Shown one piece after another: positions 1 through 14,079 of a stretch of 64,000 bases of DNA. Positions within the stretch are counted from its first letter, which is position 1, and each line of letters opens with the position of its first letter. This DNA is from Escherichia ruysiae (lineage in GTDB: Bacteria; Pseudomonadota; Gammaproteobacteria; Enterobacterales; Enterobacteriaceae). The notes below the pieces were generated by a model. That model searched no databases, was not told where the DNA came from, and saw nothing but the letters and a program-made list of their open reading frames with translations. A program made the translations under genes and the position numbers. The stretch is from assembly GCF_031323975.1 (NCBI RefSeq), contig NZ_JAVIWS010000001.1:2356001-2420000 (forward strand), in the 5' to 3' direction.

Positions 1-2775
1 TTCACCGATGGACTGTGCCGCGATAACACCGATTGCTTCACCTTTGTTGATGATGTGGCCACGTGCCAGGTCACGACCGTAGCAGTGCGCACATACACCA
101 AAGTCGGTGTCACAGGATACAACAGAACGTACTTTAACCGCGTCGACAGAGTTCTCTTCCAGCAGGTCACACCACTGTTCATGCAGCAGCGTGTTGCGCG
201 GAACGAGGATATCGGCAGTACCCGGCTTCAGAACGTCTTCTGCAGTTACACGACCCAGTACGCGATCGCGCAGCGGCTCTTTAACATCGCCACCCTCGAT
301 AACCGGAGTCATCATGATACCTTCATGAGTACCACAATCGTCTTCAGTAACCACCAGGTCCTGCGCCACGTCAACCAGACGACGAGTCAGGTAACCGGAG
401 TTCGCAGTTTTCAGTGCGGTATCCGCCAGACCTTTACGAGCACCGTGGGTGGAGATGAAGTACTGGAGTACGTTCAGGCCTTCACGGAAGTTCGCGGTGA
501 TTGGCGTTTCGATGATGGAGCCATCCGGCTTCGCCATCAGACCACGCATACCAGCAAGCTGACGAATCTGTGCCGCAGAACCACGCGCACCGGAGTCGGC
601 CATCATGTAGATGCTGTTGAAAGATACCTGCTTCTCTTCCTGACCGTCACGGTTAATAACGGTTTCAGTTTGCAGGTTATCCATCATCGCTTTGGATACA
701 CGATCGTTCGCCGCAGCCCAGATATCGATAACTTTGTTGTAGCGTTCGCCCGCAGTTACCAGACCAGACTGGAACTGCTCCTGAATTTCAGCAACTTCTG
801 CTTCTGCCTCGGAGATGATTTCGTGTTTCTTCTCCGGGATGACCATGTCATCGATACCAACCGATGCACCGGAACGCGCTGCATATGCAAAGCCGGTGTA
901 CATGATCTGGTCCGCAAAAATAACGGTCGGTTTCAGGCCGAGAATGCGGTAGCAGGTGTTCAGCATTTTGGAGATTGCTTTTTTACCCAGCGCCTGGTTG
1001 ACGATGGAGTAAGGCAGACCTTTCGGTACAATCATCCACAGAATGGCACGGCCAACGGTCGTGTCCTTCAGGCTGGTTTTCGCTACTAATTCACCGTTAG
1101 CATCTTTTTCGTATTCAGTGATACGCACTTTAACGCGCGCATGCAGAGAGGCCAAGCCAGCGCGATAAATACGCTCAGCTTCTTTCGGGCCAGTCAGCAC
1201 CATGCCTTCGCCTTTGGCGTTAACACAGTCACGGGTCATGTAGTACAGACCCAGTACAACGTCCTGAGACGGAACGATGATTGGTTCGCCGTTCGCCGGG
1301 GACAGGATGTTGTTGGTAGACATCATCAGCGCACGCGCTTCCAGCTGGGCTTCCAGCGTCAGCGGTACGTGAACAGCCATCTGGTCACCATCGAAGTCGG
1401 CGTTATATGCCGCACAAACCAGCGGGTGCAGCTGGATAGCTTTACCTTCGATCAGTACCGGTTCAAATGCCTGGATACCCAGACGGTGCAGAGTCGGTGC
1501 ACGGTTCAGCAGTACCGGGTGTTCGCGGATAACTTCGTCCAGGATATCCCAAACGACCGCTTCTTCGCGCTCAACCATTTTCTTAGCAGCTTTAATGGTG
1601 GTAGCAAGACCACGCAGTTCCAGCTTGCCGTAGATGAACGGTTTGAACAGCTCCAGCGCCATTTTCTTCGGCAGACCGCACTGATGCAGACGCAGGTATG
1701 GACCTACGGTGATTACAGAACGACCGGAGTAGTCAACACGCTTACCGAGCAGGTTCTGACGGAAACGACCCTGTTTACCTTTGATCATGTCGGCCAAAGA
1801 TTTCAGAGGACGCTTGTTAGAACCGGTGATCGCACGACCGCGACGACCGTTATCCAGCAGGGCGTCTACCGCTTCCTGCAGCATACGTTTTTCGTTGCGT
1901 ACGATGATATCCGGCGCAGCCAGATCCAGCAGGCGTTTCAGACGGTTGTTACGGTTAATGACGCGACGATACAGATCGTTCAGGTCAGAAGTCGCGAAAC
2001 GACCACCATCCAGCGGAACCAGCGGACGCAGATCTGGCGGCAGTACCGGCAGAACGGTCAGGATCATCCACTCTGGCTTGTTACCAGACTGAACGAACGC
2101 TTCCAGCAGTTTGATACGCTTGGTCAGCTTCTTGCGCTTGGTTTCGGAGTTGGTTTCGTTCAGCTCTTCACGCAGCTGTTCGCACTCTTGCTCCAGATCC
2201 ATGCTCTTCAGCAGAGCCTGGATTGCTTCCGCACCCATTTTCGCGTCGAATTCGTCACCGAACTCTTCCAGCGCGTCCAGATACTGCTCTTCAGTCAGGA
2301 TCTGCTGGCGTTCCAGGTTGGTCATACCGCCTTCGATTACCACATAGGATTCGAAGTACAGCACGCGTTCGATATCGCGCAGCGGCATATCGAGCAGCAG
2401 GCCGATACGGGACGGCAGAGATTTCAGGAACCAGATGTGCGCAGTCGGAGAAGCCAGCTCGATGTGGCCCATACGCTCACGGCGTACTTTGGTCTGGGTC
2501 ACTTCAACGCCGCACTTCTCACAGATAACGCCACGGTGTTTCAGGCGCTTGTACTTACCGCACAGGCACTCGTAGTCTTTTACCGGCCCAAAGATACGGG
2601 CGCAGAAAAGGCCGTCACGCTCAGGTTTGAACGTACGGTAGTTGATGGTTTCCGGCTTTTTAACTTCACCGAAAGACCATGAACGGATCATGTCTGGCGA
2701 TGCCAGAGCAATTTTGATCGCATCAAACTCTTCGGTTTTAGTCTGCGCTTTCAGAAACTTTAATAAATCTTTCAC
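1..2775 (-). CDS. rpoC: RNA polymerase beta' subunit (3' part cut off by window)
   Basis: Catalytic subunit of RNA polymerase. The reading frame starts at a GTG (complement of cac at 2773-2775, giving [13 protein letters not shown]), 76 bases after rpoB, and runs off the left edge after 925 codons; the full E. coli protein has about 1407. Visible: the N-terminal zinc-binding cysteines (CLCGK...CEKCG), the invariant NADFDGDQM loop with Mg-binding D460, D462 and D464, and the second zinc site region ending in CAHC. The window ends at E925 in VIAAQSIGE, just before the bridge helix and trigger loop. It is cotranscribed with rpoB. No frameshift was seen in the visible part. Confidence 0.98.
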   Translation of the reverse strand, partial: MKDLLKFLKAQTKTEEFDAIKIALASPDMIRSWSFGEVKKPETINYRTFKPERDGLFCARIFGPVKDYECLCGKYKRLKHRGVICEKCGVEVTQTKVRRERMGHIELASPTAHIWFLKSLPSRIGLLLDMPLRDIERVLYFESYVVIEGGMTNLERQQILTEEQYLDALEEFGDEFDAKMGAEAIQALLKSMDLEQECEQLREELNETNSETKRKKLTKRIKLLEAFVQSGNKPEWMILTVLPVLPPDLRPLVPLDGGRFATSDLNDLYRRVINRNNRLKRLLDLAAPDIIVRNEKRMLQEAVDALLDNGRRGRAITGSNKRPLKSLADMIKGKQGRFRQNLLGKRVDYSGRSVITVGPYLRLHQCGLPKKMALELFKPFIYGKLELRGLATTIKAAKKMVEREEAVVWDILDEVIREHPVLLNRAPTLHRLGIQAFEPVLIEGKAIQLHPLVCAAYNADFDGDQMAVHVPLTLEAQLEARALMMSTNNILSPANGEPIIVPSQDVVLGLYYMTRDCVNAKGEGMVLTGPKEAERIYRAGLASLHARVKVRITEYEKDANGELVAKTSLKDTTVGRAILWMIVPKGLPYSIVNQALGKKAISKMLNTCYRILGLKPTVIFADQIMYTGFAYAARSGASVGIDDMVIPEKKHEIISEAEAEVAEIQEQFQSGLVTAGERYNKVIDIWAAANDRVSKAMMDNLQTETVINRDGQEEKQVSFNSIYMMADSGARGSAAQIRQLAGMRGLMAKPDGSIIETPITANFREGLNVLQYFISTHGARKGLADTALKTANSGYLTRRLVDVAQDLVVTEDDCGTHEGIMMTPVIEGGDVKEPLRDRVLGRVTAEDVLKPGTADILVPRNTLLHEQWCDLLEENSVDAVKVRSVVSCDTDFGVCAHCYGRDLARGHIINKGEAIGVIAAQSIGE

Positions 2776-2851
2776 GGATTTGCTCCCGTCGGAGTTAGCA
2801 CAATCCGCTGCCGGGTTTTACCCCGACAGCAGTGACCTGTTTGAGCGAGAA

Positions 2852-5800
2852 TTACTCGTCTTCCAGTTCGATGTTAATACCCAGCGAACGAATCTCTTTC
2901 AACAATACGTTGAAGGATTCTGGCATGCCCGGCTCCATCTGATGGTTGCCGTCCACGATGTTCTTATACATCTTGGTACGACCGTTCACGTCATCAGACT
3001 TAACGGTGAGCATTTCCTGCAGAGTGTATGCCGCGCCGTATGCTTCCAGCGCCCACACTTCCATCTCCCCGAAACGCTGACCACCGAACTGTGCCTTACC
3101 ACCCAGCGGCTGCTGAGTAACCAGACTGTAAGAACCAGTGGAACGCGCGTGCATCTTATCGTCGACCAGGTGGTTCAGTTTCAGCATGTACATGTAACCT
3201 ACGGTTACCGGACGTTCGAACTGTTCACCAGTGCGGCCGTCGTACAGGCGGATCTGACCAGAAGTCGGCAGGTCGCCAAGTTTCAGCAGCTCTTTAATTT
3301 CTGCTTCTTTCGCACCGTCGAACACCGGCGTTGCGATCGGCATACCTTTGCGCAGGTTTTCAGCCAGACGCATAACTTCTTCATCGCTGAAGGTACTCAG
3401 GTCAACTTTCTGACGAACGTCAGCGCCCAGATCGTACGCACGCTGGATGAACTCGCGCAGTTTCGCGACTTCTTGCTGCTGTTTCAGCATGGCGTTGATC
3501 TTGTCGCCGATACCTTTCGCAGCCATACCCAGGTGGGTTTCCAGAATCTGACCGATGTTCATACGAGACGGTACGCCCAGCGGGTTCAGTACGATGTCTA
3601 CCGGCGTACCGTTTTCATCGTAAGGCATATCTTCGATCGGGTTGATCTTAGAAATTACACCCTTGTTACCGTGACGACCTGCCATCTTGTCACCAGGCTG
3701 GATACGGCGTTTAACCGCCAGATATACCTTAACAATCTTCAGCACGCCCGGTGCCAGATCGTCGCCCTGGGTGATTTTGCGGCGTTTCGCTTCGAGTTTC
3801 TTCTCGAACTCGTGTTTCAGTTCGTCATACTGCTCAGCCAGCTGTTCCAGCTGATTTTGTTTCTCTTCGTCGGTCAGGCCCAGCTCCAGCCAGCGATCGC
3901 GCGGCAGTTTGTCGAGCTTCTCAGCTTCAACGCCACCGGCTACCAGCACAGCACGGATACGGCTGAACAGACCCGCTTCGAGGATCTGCAGTTCTTCAGA
4001 CAGGTCTTTCTTCGCCTGTTTGAGCTGCATTTCTTCGATTTCCAGCGCACGTTTGTCTTTTTCTACGCCATCGCGAGTAAAGACCTGAACGTCGATAACC
4101 GTACCGGATACACCGTTTGGTACGCGCAGAGAAGAGTCTTTAACGTCAGACGCTTTCTCACCGAAGATCGCACGCAGCAGTTTTTCTTCTGGGGTCAGCT
4201 GAGTTTCACCTTTCGGCGTTACCTTACCAACCAGAATGTCGCCACCGGTTACTTCCGCACCAATGTAAACGATACCGGATTCATCCAGTTTGGAGAGCGC
4301 AGCTTCACCCACGTTCGGGATGTCAGCGGTGATCTCTTCCGGCCCCAGCTTGGTGTCACGGGACACACACGCCAGTTCCTGGATGTGAATAGTGGTGAAA
4401 CGGTCTTCCTGAACAACACGCTCGGATACGAGGATGGAGTCTTCGAAGTTGTAACCATTCCACGGCATGAACGCCACGCGCATGTTCTGACCGAGCGCCA
4501 GTTCACCGAGGTCGGTGGACGGACCATCTGCCAGCACGTCGCCACGTTCTACCGGTTCACCCAGAGAAACACACGGCATCTGGTTGATACAGGTGTTCTG
4601 GTTCGAACGGGTGTATTTGGTCAGGTTGTAGATATCGATACCAGCTTCGCCCGGATACATCTCGTCTTCGTTAACTTTGATAACGATACGGGAAGCATCC
4701 ACGTACTGAACGACACCGCCACGTTTAGCAACCGCAGTTACACCGGAGTCAACGGCAACAGCACGTTCCATACCCGTACCAACCAGCGGCTTATCAGCAC
4801 GCAGAGTCGGAACGGCCTGACGTTGCATGTTCGCACCCATCAATGCACGGTTGGCGTCATCGTGTTCAAGGAACGGGATCAGGGACGCACCGACGGATAC
4901 CACCTGCTGGGTGGATACGTCCATGTAGTCAACCTGGTCGCGGCTGAACAAGCTGGATTCGCCTTTACTACGGCAAGTTACCAGGTCTTCTACGAAGTGG
5001 CCTTCTTCATCCAGGTTGGAGTTCGCCTGGGCGATAACGTAGTTACCTTCTTCGATAGCAGACAGGTAGTGAATTTCGTCAGTTACAACACCGTCGGTCA
5101 CTTTACGATACGGAGTCTCAAGGAAGCCGTATTCGTTAGTCTGTGCGTACACGGACAGGGAGTTGATCAGACCGATGTTCGGACCTTCAGGGGTTTCGAT
5201 TGGACATACGCGACCGTAGTGAGTCGGGTGTACGTCTCGAACTTCGAAGCCTGCACGTTCACGGGTCAGACCGCCTGGACCGAGTGCAGAGATACGACGT
5301 TTGTGCGTAATCTCAGACAGCGGGTTGTTCTGGTCCATAAACTGAGACAGCTGGCTGGAACCGAAGAACTCTTTTACTGCTGCGGAAATCGGCTTGGCGT
5401 TGATCATGTCCTGAGGCATCAGGGTATCCAGATCGCCCAGAGACAGACGCTCTTTCACCGCACGCTCTACACGTACCAGGCCAACACGGAACTGGTTTTC
5501 CGCCATTTCGCCAACGGAACGGATACGACGGTTGCCGAGGTGGTCGATATCATCGACTTCGCCTTTACCGTTACGGATATCGATGAGCTTTTTCATAACA
5601 TCAATGATGTCGTCTTTGCTCAGGATACCGGAACCTTCGATTTCTTCGCGCAGCAGAGAACGGTTGAACTTCATACGACCAACCGCAGACAGATCATAGC
5701 GGTCTTCAGAGAAGAACAGGTTCTCGAACAGGCTTTCAGCAGCTTCACGAGTCGGCGGCTCGCCAGGACGCATCATGCGGTAGATTTCTACCAGTGCGCT

Positions 5801-6880
5801 CAGACGGTCGTTAGTTGGGTCGACACGTAAGGTTTCAGAGATATATGGGCCGTGATCCAGATCGTTAGTAAACAGCGTTTCGATACGCTTGTGACCAGAC
5901 TGGCTCAGCTTAGCCAACAGATCCAGGCTCAGTTCCATGTTCGCTGCGCAGATCAGCTCGCCGGTAGACTCATCAATATAGTCTTTAGCGACCACTTTAC
6001 CTGCGATGTACTCAACCGGAACTTCAATCAGTTTGACGTCGTCTTTTTCCAGTTGGCGAATGTGGCGCGCAGTAATACGGCGGCCTTTTTCTACGTACAC
6101 TTTACCGTTAGCTTCGATGTCAAAAGATGCAGTTTCACCACGCAGGCGTTCCGGCACCAGTTCCATCTGCAGCTTGTTATCACGGATTTCAAAGATAACT
6201 TTTTCAAAGAACAGGTCGAGGATCTGTTCAGTGGTGTAGTTCAGTGCACGCAGAATGATGGTCGCAGGCAGTTTACGGCGACGGTCGATACGTACGAACA
6301 GGTTGTCCTTCGGATCGAATTCGAAGTCCAGCCAGGAACCACGGTAAGGAATGATACGCGCGTTATACAGTACTTTACCCGAAGAGTGGGTTTTACCTTT
6401 GTCGGAGTCAAAGAAGACGCCCGGACTACGGTGCAGCTGAGAAACGATAACACGCTCAGTACCGTTGATAACAAAGGTACCGTTGTCCGTCATGAGCGGA
6501 ATTTCGCCCATGTAGACTTCTTGTTCTTTAATGTCTTTTACGGTGCCTTCCGGCGCTTCGCGCTCATAGATCACCAGACGCAGTTTAACGCGCAGCGGTG
6601 CGGAATAGGTCACGCCACGGATTTGACATTCCTGGACGTCAAACACCGGTTCGCCAAGGCGGTAGCTGACGTATTGCAGCTCGGAATTACCGCTGTAGCT
6701 CTGAATCGGGAATACGGAACGGAAAGCAGCTTCCAGACCATACTGCCCTTCAGGATCTTGCTCGATAAATTTCTGAAACGAGTCAAGCTGGATAGAAAGG
6801 AGATAAGGTACATCCAGAACTTGTGGACGTTTACCAAAATCCTTACGAATACGTTTTTTCTCGGTATAGGAGTAAACCAT
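2852..6880 (-). CDS. rpoB: RNA polymerase beta subunit
   Basis: Second large subunit of RNA polymerase, contributing the rifampicin-binding pocket and half of the active-site cleft. The start is set at [13 protein letters not shown], giving 1342 residues, the normal E. coli length; an in-frame upstream Met (6913) would add 11 residues not found in the family. The rifampicin-resistance region ([12 protein letters not shown] to [11 protein letters not shown]) carries the sensitive residues D516, H526 and S531. The [12 protein letters not shown] active-site segment is intact. It follows rplL through a partial attenuator and precedes rpoC by 76 bases, the usual L10-beta operon arrangement. Confidence 0.99.
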
Positions 6881-7198
6881 AGGGTTCCTCAGCTCGCTGA
6901 CAAGTCGACCCATCTGTCCACTGAGCGGACAGTTTGTGCAACACTATTTTGTTGACCGGAAAATGGATACTTTCCGCAATGCCTGTTGCTATCACGCTTA
7001 AACCATTTCATTGCGATTTACACAGAACGGGAGTTCTGTCGCAGTATATTAAGTCGTCGATAGAAACAAGCATTGAAAGGCACAGCAGTAGTCAAACAGT
7101 GTGAAACGCTACTGGCGCCTTACAGCGCAAAAAGGCTGGTGACTAAAAAGTCACCAGCCATCAGCCTGATTTCTCAGGCTGCAACCGGAAGGGTTGGC
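6881..7198 (-). promoter_or_regulatory. rplL-rpoB intergenic region
   Basis: About 320 bases without a gene between L7/L12 and beta. It contains the attenuator hairpin near the rplL end. In E. coli this spacer also carries an RNase III processing site between the ribosomal and polymerase parts of the transcript; the sequence here could fold that way, but I cannot compute the fold. I see no other gene in it. Confidence 0.7.
7129..7159 (-). terminator. rplL-rpoB attenuator
   Basis: An 11-bp perfect stem (arms 7134-7144 and 7149-7159) with a four-base loop is followed on the minus strand by five T. It lies 40 bases after the rplL stop. In E. coli this is the partial terminator that lowers transcription of rpoBC relative to the ribosomal protein genes. 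Confidence 0.9.
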
Positions 7199-7564
<366 letters not shown>

Positions 7565-7630
7565 TTAAATTGTTCCTGAATATCAGAATAAGTTTATACG
7601 TAAGCGAATGCGTTAAAAAGATAACTGCGA

Positions 7631-8128
7631 TTAAGCAGCTTCTTTCGCATCGCGTACAGCAGCCAGAGTACGAACCAGTTTGCCAGCCGAAGCTTCTTTC
7701 ATGGTTGCCATCAGGCGTGCAATTGCTTCTTCGTAGGTCGGCAGAGTTGCCAGGCGGTCGATCTGAGACGCCGGGATCAGCTCACCTTCAAAGGCAGCGG
7801 CTTTGACCTCAAATTTTGCATTCGCTTTCGCGAACTCTTTGAACAGACGAGCTGCAGCGCCCGGGTGTTCCATAGAGTATGCAATCAGGGTCGGACCAAC
7901 AAACGCGTCTTTCAGGCACTCGAACGGAGTACCTTCAACAGCACGGCGCAGCAGGGTGTTACGAACAACACGCATGTATACGCCAGCTTCGCGACCTGCT
8001 TTACGCAGTTCAGTCATTTTATCTACAGTTACGCCACGGGAATCCGCAACCACTGCAGACAGCGCGCCTTTGGCTACTTCGCTGACTTCAGCAACAATCG
8101 CTTGTTTGTCTTGAAGATTTAAAGCCAT
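7631..8128 (-). CDS. rplJ: Ribosomal protein L10 (uL10)
   Basis: Base of the 50S stalk: binds 23S rRNA near the GTPase centre and carries the L7/L12 dimers on its C-terminal helix. 165 residues, starting [15 protein letters not shown], with the typical Ala-rich globular domain and C-terminal helix ([16 protein letters not shown]). It is the first gene of the rplJL-rpoBC transcription unit and its product, in complex with L7/L12, represses translation of its own mRNA. Confidence 0.99.
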
Positions 8129-8540
8129 TAGCTTTGCTCCTGGATGTTTGCCAGAGAAAATCTCTGGAACTCACTTCACTCCTCCAAATGGAGAGAGCGT
8201 CTTAATTACGGTGAGCAGAAACAAGCCAGAATATAAAAGAATAATCTTAGCGTTCTGTCACCGTCTACGCAGGGGATTAAGTTTCTTACGAAACTCCTGC
8301 GGTCTTCGACGGAGGCCTGGATAGGCCAGGCTCCAACGAACAAATCTTTTCTATCCGTCGCTATTCAGCTTGTGGCGGCGTTGGCTTCCTTCGTTCGCAC
8401 CAGTCACATAGTAGCTATGCTCCTGGCGACTCACTCAGTTGCCGCCTTGCCACAACCCGAATATCTCGGATATACGTCTGCATTAAGCATTATACGTGGG
8501 GGGTAAGATTGTAGACAAAATCACCGCCCACGTAAAGGTA
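8129..8540 (-). promoter_or_regulatory. rplJ leader (autogenous L10-L12 control region)
   Basis: A 412-base gap between rplA and rplJ. The promoter lies at its upstream end, leaving a leader of roughly 350 bases before the rplJ start. In E. coli this leader folds into the structure bound by the L10-(L12)4 complex, which blocks rplJ translation. Locally complementary segments are visible, such as the GAAACT-type repeats around 8282-8300. I see no coding sequence in it. Confidence 0.8.
8489..8518 (-). promoter_or_regulatory. rplJ promoter (PL10)
   Basis: On the minus strand there is a perfect -10 TATAAT (8489-8494) and a -35 TTGTCT (8513-8518) with an 18-base spacer, 23 bases beyond the rplA stop codon. 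The position agrees with the known second promoter of this cluster, which drives rplJL-rpoBC. Confidence 0.85.
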
Positions 8541-9740
<1,200 letters not shown>

Positions 9741-9756
9741 TTACGGGCAAGGCCCA

Positions 9757-9798
9757 TAAAAACAAAAGGCGCGAAATTGTATTCCAATCTCACGCCTT
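9757..9798 (-). terminator. secE-nusG operon terminator
   Basis: Arms AAGGCG/CGCCTT (9793-9798 and 9766-9771), with an inner ATTG/CAAT pairing, are followed on the minus strand by a T-rich run read from 9766 downwards. It lies some 40 bases after the nusG stop and contains the rplK promoter in its loop. Confidence 0.6.
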
Positions 9799-9804
9799 GT
9801 GCAA
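9776..9804 (-). promoter_or_regulatory. rplK promoter (PL11)
   Basis: On the minus strand: -35 TTGCAC (9799-9804), a 17-base spacer and -10 TACAAT (9776-9781). It lies just after nusG and directs the rplKA operon. The same bases form the hairpin that follows nusG, so promoter and terminator overlap. Confidence 0.85.
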
Positions 9805-9835
9805 CGATTAAATCGCCGCTTTTTTGATCGCTGGG

Positions 9836-10381
9836 TTAGGCTTTTTCAACCTGGCTGAAGTCCAGCTCTACCGGGGTCGCACGACCGAAGATAGAAACAG
9901 AGACTTTCAGACGAGACTTCTCGTAATCCACCTCTTCAACGACGCCGTTGAAGTCAGCGAACGGACCATCATTAACACGAACCATTTCACCCGGTTCAAA
10001 CAGCGTTTTCGGACGCGGCTTATCACCAACCTGCTGCAGGCGGTTCATAATCGCATCAACTTCTTTATCGCTGATTGGCGCAGGACGATCGGAAGTACCG
10101 CCGATGAAGCCCATCACACGCGGTACGCTGCGCACCAGGTGCCAGCTCGCGTCGTTCATCACCATCTGAACGAGGACGTAGCCAGGGAAGAATTTGCGTT
10201 CGCTTTTGCGACGCTGACCGCCACGGATCTCAACGACTTCTTCAGTCGGAACCATGACTTCGCCAAACAACTCTTCCATGTTGTGTAATTTGATATGCTC
10301 ACGCAGCGACGTTGCTACGCGGCCTTCAAAACCGGAAAACGCCTGAACGACGTACCAGCGCTTTTTAGGAGCTTCAGACAT
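9836..10381 (-). CDS. nusG: Transcription elongation and antitermination factor NusG
   Basis: Binds the polymerase clamp, supports processivity and couples transcription to ribosomes and to Rho. 181 residues, starting [17 protein letters not shown]: the N-terminal NGN domain is followed by a linker and a C-terminal KOW domain ([21 protein letters not shown]). It begins one base after the secE stop, so the two form one operon. Confidence 0.99.
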
Positions 10382-10382
10382 C

Positions 10383-10766
10383 TCAGAACCTCAGGCCAGT
10401 GATAAAGGATACCAGGCGAACCAGAATACCATCCAGTCCCCACAGGATCAGTGACATTACTGCGGTAACCGCAGCCACAATCAGCGTGGTGTGCAATGTT
10501 TCCTGGCGAGTCGGCCAAATGACCTTACGGACTTCGGTACGCGCTTCACGGGCAAAAGCAACGGTTGCTTTACCTTTTGTCGTTAACAGCGCGACACCAC
10601 CCGCTGCAGCAATCAGAATTACTACGGCCAGCGCACGCAGCGGCAGCATAATGTCGCGATAAAGGTAGTTGCCGACGATTGCCACCAGGAGCAATGCCAC
10701 CACAACGACCCACTTCATCGCTTCCAGGCCGCGCCCGCTTCCTTGAGCTTCGGTATTCGCACTCAT
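10383..10766 (-). CDS. secE: Sec translocon subunit SecE
   Basis: Essential inner-membrane subunit of the SecYEG protein-conducting channel. 127 residues with three hydrophobic segments (about 20-38, 42-60 and 93-113), the long enterobacterial form; the conserved amphipathic helix and TM3 lie at the C-terminus ([17 protein letters not shown] then [15 protein letters not shown]). Start [13 protein letters not shown] is preceded by a purine-rich ribosome site. It is cotranscribed with nusG from the promoter at 10853-10881. Confidence 0.99.
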
Positions 10767-10852
10767 AAACCAACCTGTCAGAAGTATTCTACAAACATTT
10801 TCACCCCGCGATAGCGAGGCAAACCAAATCGAAACGCGTATTCGCTTTTCGG

Positions 10853-10881
10853 ATTATACGCCCTCAACAGAGCCTGTCTCA
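10853..10881 (-). promoter_or_regulatory. secE-nusG promoter
   Basis: On the minus strand: -10 TATAAT (10853-10858), a 17-base spacer and -35 TGAGAC (10876-10881), about 85 bases upstream of the secE start and downstream of the tufB terminator. Confidence 0.8.
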
Positions 10882-10938
10882 GCAATGATTATGACAAAGA
10901 AAATCACTGATGAGCCAGGTTCTGGTACGAAAGCGTGC

Positions 10939-10965
10939 AAAAAGGGCATCAAATGATGCCCTTTT
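10939..10965 (-). terminator. tufB operon terminator
   Basis: Arms GGGCATC (10944-10950) and GATGCCC (10955-10961) with a four-base loop are flanked by A and T runs, so the hairpin could stop transcription from either side. It lies 30 bases after the tufB stop. Confidence 0.9.
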
Positions 10966-10995
10966 ATTGCGCATTGCGTCAAATGTTATCGGCAA

Positions 10996-12216
<1,221 letters not shown>

Positions 12217-12294
12217 TCACCACATCAACCAGGCAACATGCCCGACTTGTTGAATGCAATAAACAGAAGGAAAAAACAGGGAGGAGAAAAGAAG

Positions 12295-12370
12295 TGGTGC
12301 TGATAGGCAGATTCGAACTGCCGACCTCACCCTTACCAAGGGTGCGCTCTACCAACTGAGCTATATCAGC
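12295..12370 (-). tRNA. thrT: tRNA-Thr (GGU anticodon)
   Basis: A 76-base cloverleaf on the minus strand with encoded CCA (12295-12297). Acceptor strand GCTGATA pairs with TATCAGC; anticodon loop CTTGGTAA; T-loop GTTCGAAT. Last tRNA of the four before tufB. Confidence 0.97.
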
Positions 12371-12376
12371 ACATCT

Positions 12377-12451
<75 letters not shown>

Positions 12452-12567
12452 ATCCTGGAACTCGGCTACCTGATTTTCATTCTGCACTGAATATCGAGAG
12501 AAGCTCTCTTTATTCGAGCCGGTAAGCGAACTTATCGTCTCGGGCTACGCCATCGCGTGGCCGAAAT

Positions 12568-12652
<85 letters not shown>

Positions 12653-12660
12653 GGACTTGA

Positions 12661-12736
<76 letters not shown>

Positions 12737-12750
12737 ATCAAGTAGCGCGC

Positions 12751-12779
12751 ATTCTATGGAGACATGCGAGCTCATGCAA
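12751..12779 (-). promoter_or_regulatory. thrU-tufB operon promoter
   Basis: On the minus strand: -35 TTGCAT (12774-12779), a 17-base spacer, -10 TAGAAT (12751-12756), then a GCGCGC discriminator typical of stringently controlled stable-RNA promoters. An A+T-rich stretch upstream (12780-12840) is where Fis and UP-element contacts lie in E. coli. Confidence 0.85.
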
Positions 12780-13097
12780 CTAAAAAATTGCATAATTTGT
12801 TTTGTTGGTCATATTTTAAACAACCCGATGAAGAAACAGTCGAACAATGAGCAGATTAGCACATTTTTTCAGCATTGTTCTGCTTAACAATATGCGCCAG
12901 TTAAAACACCATTCTTTTTATCAGATGGAATATCTGTCACATTGCTTTTCACCGATAGCTTCCCGGAAGCGATTTTTTCTTATTATTCCTCCCCATCTGG
13001 TGTTACCCTCCTGCCCATTAACCCATTCAACAGAACTGTGACGCGCCATGGCAAATATCGCTTTGCCGATAGAGCTATGACCGTCAGAAACATGCTT
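12780..13097. other. thrU-coaA divergent intergenic region
   Basis: About 320 bases without a convincing gene. The left part is the A+T-rich upstream region of the tRNA operon promoter. The right part is the leader of coaA. The in-frame extension of coaA into this region is not family-conserved. No further regulatory site could be assigned. Confidence 0.5.
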
Positions 13098-14048
13098 ATG
13101 AGTATAAAAGAGCAAACGTTAATGACGCCTTACCTACAGTTTGACCGCAACCAGTGGGCAGCTCTGCGTGATTCCGTACCGATGACGTTATCGGAAGATG
13201 AGATCGCCCGTCTCAAAGGTATAAATGAAGATCTCTCGTTAGAAGAAGTTGCCGAGATCTATTTGCCTTTGTCGCGTTTGCTGAACTTCTATATAAGCTC
13301 GAATCTGCGCCGTCAGGCAGTTCTGGAACAGTTTCTTGGCACTAACGGACAACGCATTCCTTACATTATCAGCATCGCAGGCAGTGTAGCTGTAGGAAAA
13401 AGTACAACCGCCCGTGTATTACAGGCACTATTAAGCCGTTGGCCGGAACATCGTCGTGTTGAACTGATCACTACCGATGGTTTTCTTCATCCCAACAAAG
13501 TGCTTAAAGAACGCGGGTTGATGAAAAAGAAAGGCTTCCCGGAATCGTATGATATGCATCGTCTGGTGAAGTTTGTTTCCGATCTCAAATCGGGTGTACC
13601 AAACGTTACGGCACCGGTTTACTCGCATCTTATTTATGATGTAATCCCAAATGGTGATAAAACCGTTGTTCAGCCTGATATTTTAATCCTTGAAGGGTTA
13701 AATGTCTTACAGAGTGGGATGGATTATCCGCACGACCCACATCATGTATTTGTTTCTGATTTCGTCGATTTTTCGATATATGTTGATGCACCGGAAGACT
13801 TACTTCAGACGTGGTATATCAACCGTTTTCTGAAATTCCGCGAAGGGGCTTTTACAGACCCGGATTCCTATTTCCATAACTACGCGAAATTAACTAAAGA
13901 AGAAGCTATTAAGACTGCCATGACGTTGTGGAAAGAGATCAACTGGCTGAACTTAAAGCAAAATATTCTACCTACTCGCGAGCGAGCCAGTTTAATCCTG
14001 ACGAAAAGTGCTAATCATGCGGTAGAAGAAGTCAGATTACGCAAATAA
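13098..14048 (+). CDS. coaA: Pantothenate kinase
   Basis: ATP-dependent phosphorylation of pantothenate, the first and rate-setting step of coenzyme A synthesis, feedback-inhibited by CoA. The start [16 protein letters not shown] gives 316 residues, the E. coli length; the open frame reaches back to 12942, but those residues are not part of the family. The P-loop GSVAVGKST lies near residue 95. A few substitutions against K-12 as I remember it are visible (HPNK, IPNGD), none in catalytic motifs. It is a single-gene unit, convergent with birA. Confidence 0.98.
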   Translation: MSIKEQTLMTPYLQFDRNQWAALRDSVPMTLSEDEIARLKGINEDLSLEEVAEIYLPLSRLLNFYISSNLRRQAVLEQFLGTNGQRIPYIISIAGSVAVGKSTTARVLQALLSRWPEHRRVELITTDGFLHPNKVLKERGLMKKKGFPESYDMHRLVKFVSDLKSGVPNVTAPVYSHLIYDVIPNGDKTVVQPDILILEGLNVLQSGMDYPHDPHHVFVSDFVDFSIYVDAPEDLLQTWYINRFLKFREGAFTDPDSYFHNYAKLTKEEAIKTAMTLWKEINWLNLKQNILPTRERASLILTKSANHAVEEVRLRK

Positions 14049-14051
14049 TTT

Positions 14052-14078
14052 AAAGGGGAGCTAATGCTCCCCTTATTT
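14052..14078. terminator. Bidirectional terminator between coaA and birA
   Basis: A 9-bp stem (14053-14061 with 14066-14074) and TAAT loop, flanked by A-rich and T-rich runs, sits between the convergent coaA and birA stops and can serve both strands. Confidence 0.85.
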
Positions 14079-14079
14079 A

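Noticed and set aside
55..2682. Long + strand frames opposite rpoC (to 1089 and from 1141)
   Set aside because: Same antisense effect of strong codon bias in rpoC; the sense strand gives an unbroken, fully recognisable RpoC.
4980..5360. Possible rifampicin-resistance change in rpoB
   Set aside because: D516, H526 and S531 and the surrounding segment read as the sensitive wild type.
2642..5830. A 1062-codon open frame on the + strand opposite rpoB
   Set aside because: It is the complement of highly expressed rpoB and rpoC, whose codon choice leaves the opposite strand open. It has no recognisable domain, spans the rpoC start and rpoB, and no ribosome site stands before it.
5852..6955. A 367-codon + strand frame opposite the rpoB 5' end
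   Set aside because: Antisense shadow; the composition is rich in Gln, Phe, Arg and Val, as expected from reading beta-subunit codons backwards.
12942..13097. N-terminal extension of coaA by 52 codons
   Set aside because: Not found in the pantothenate kinase family as I know it; MSIKEQTL is the established start.
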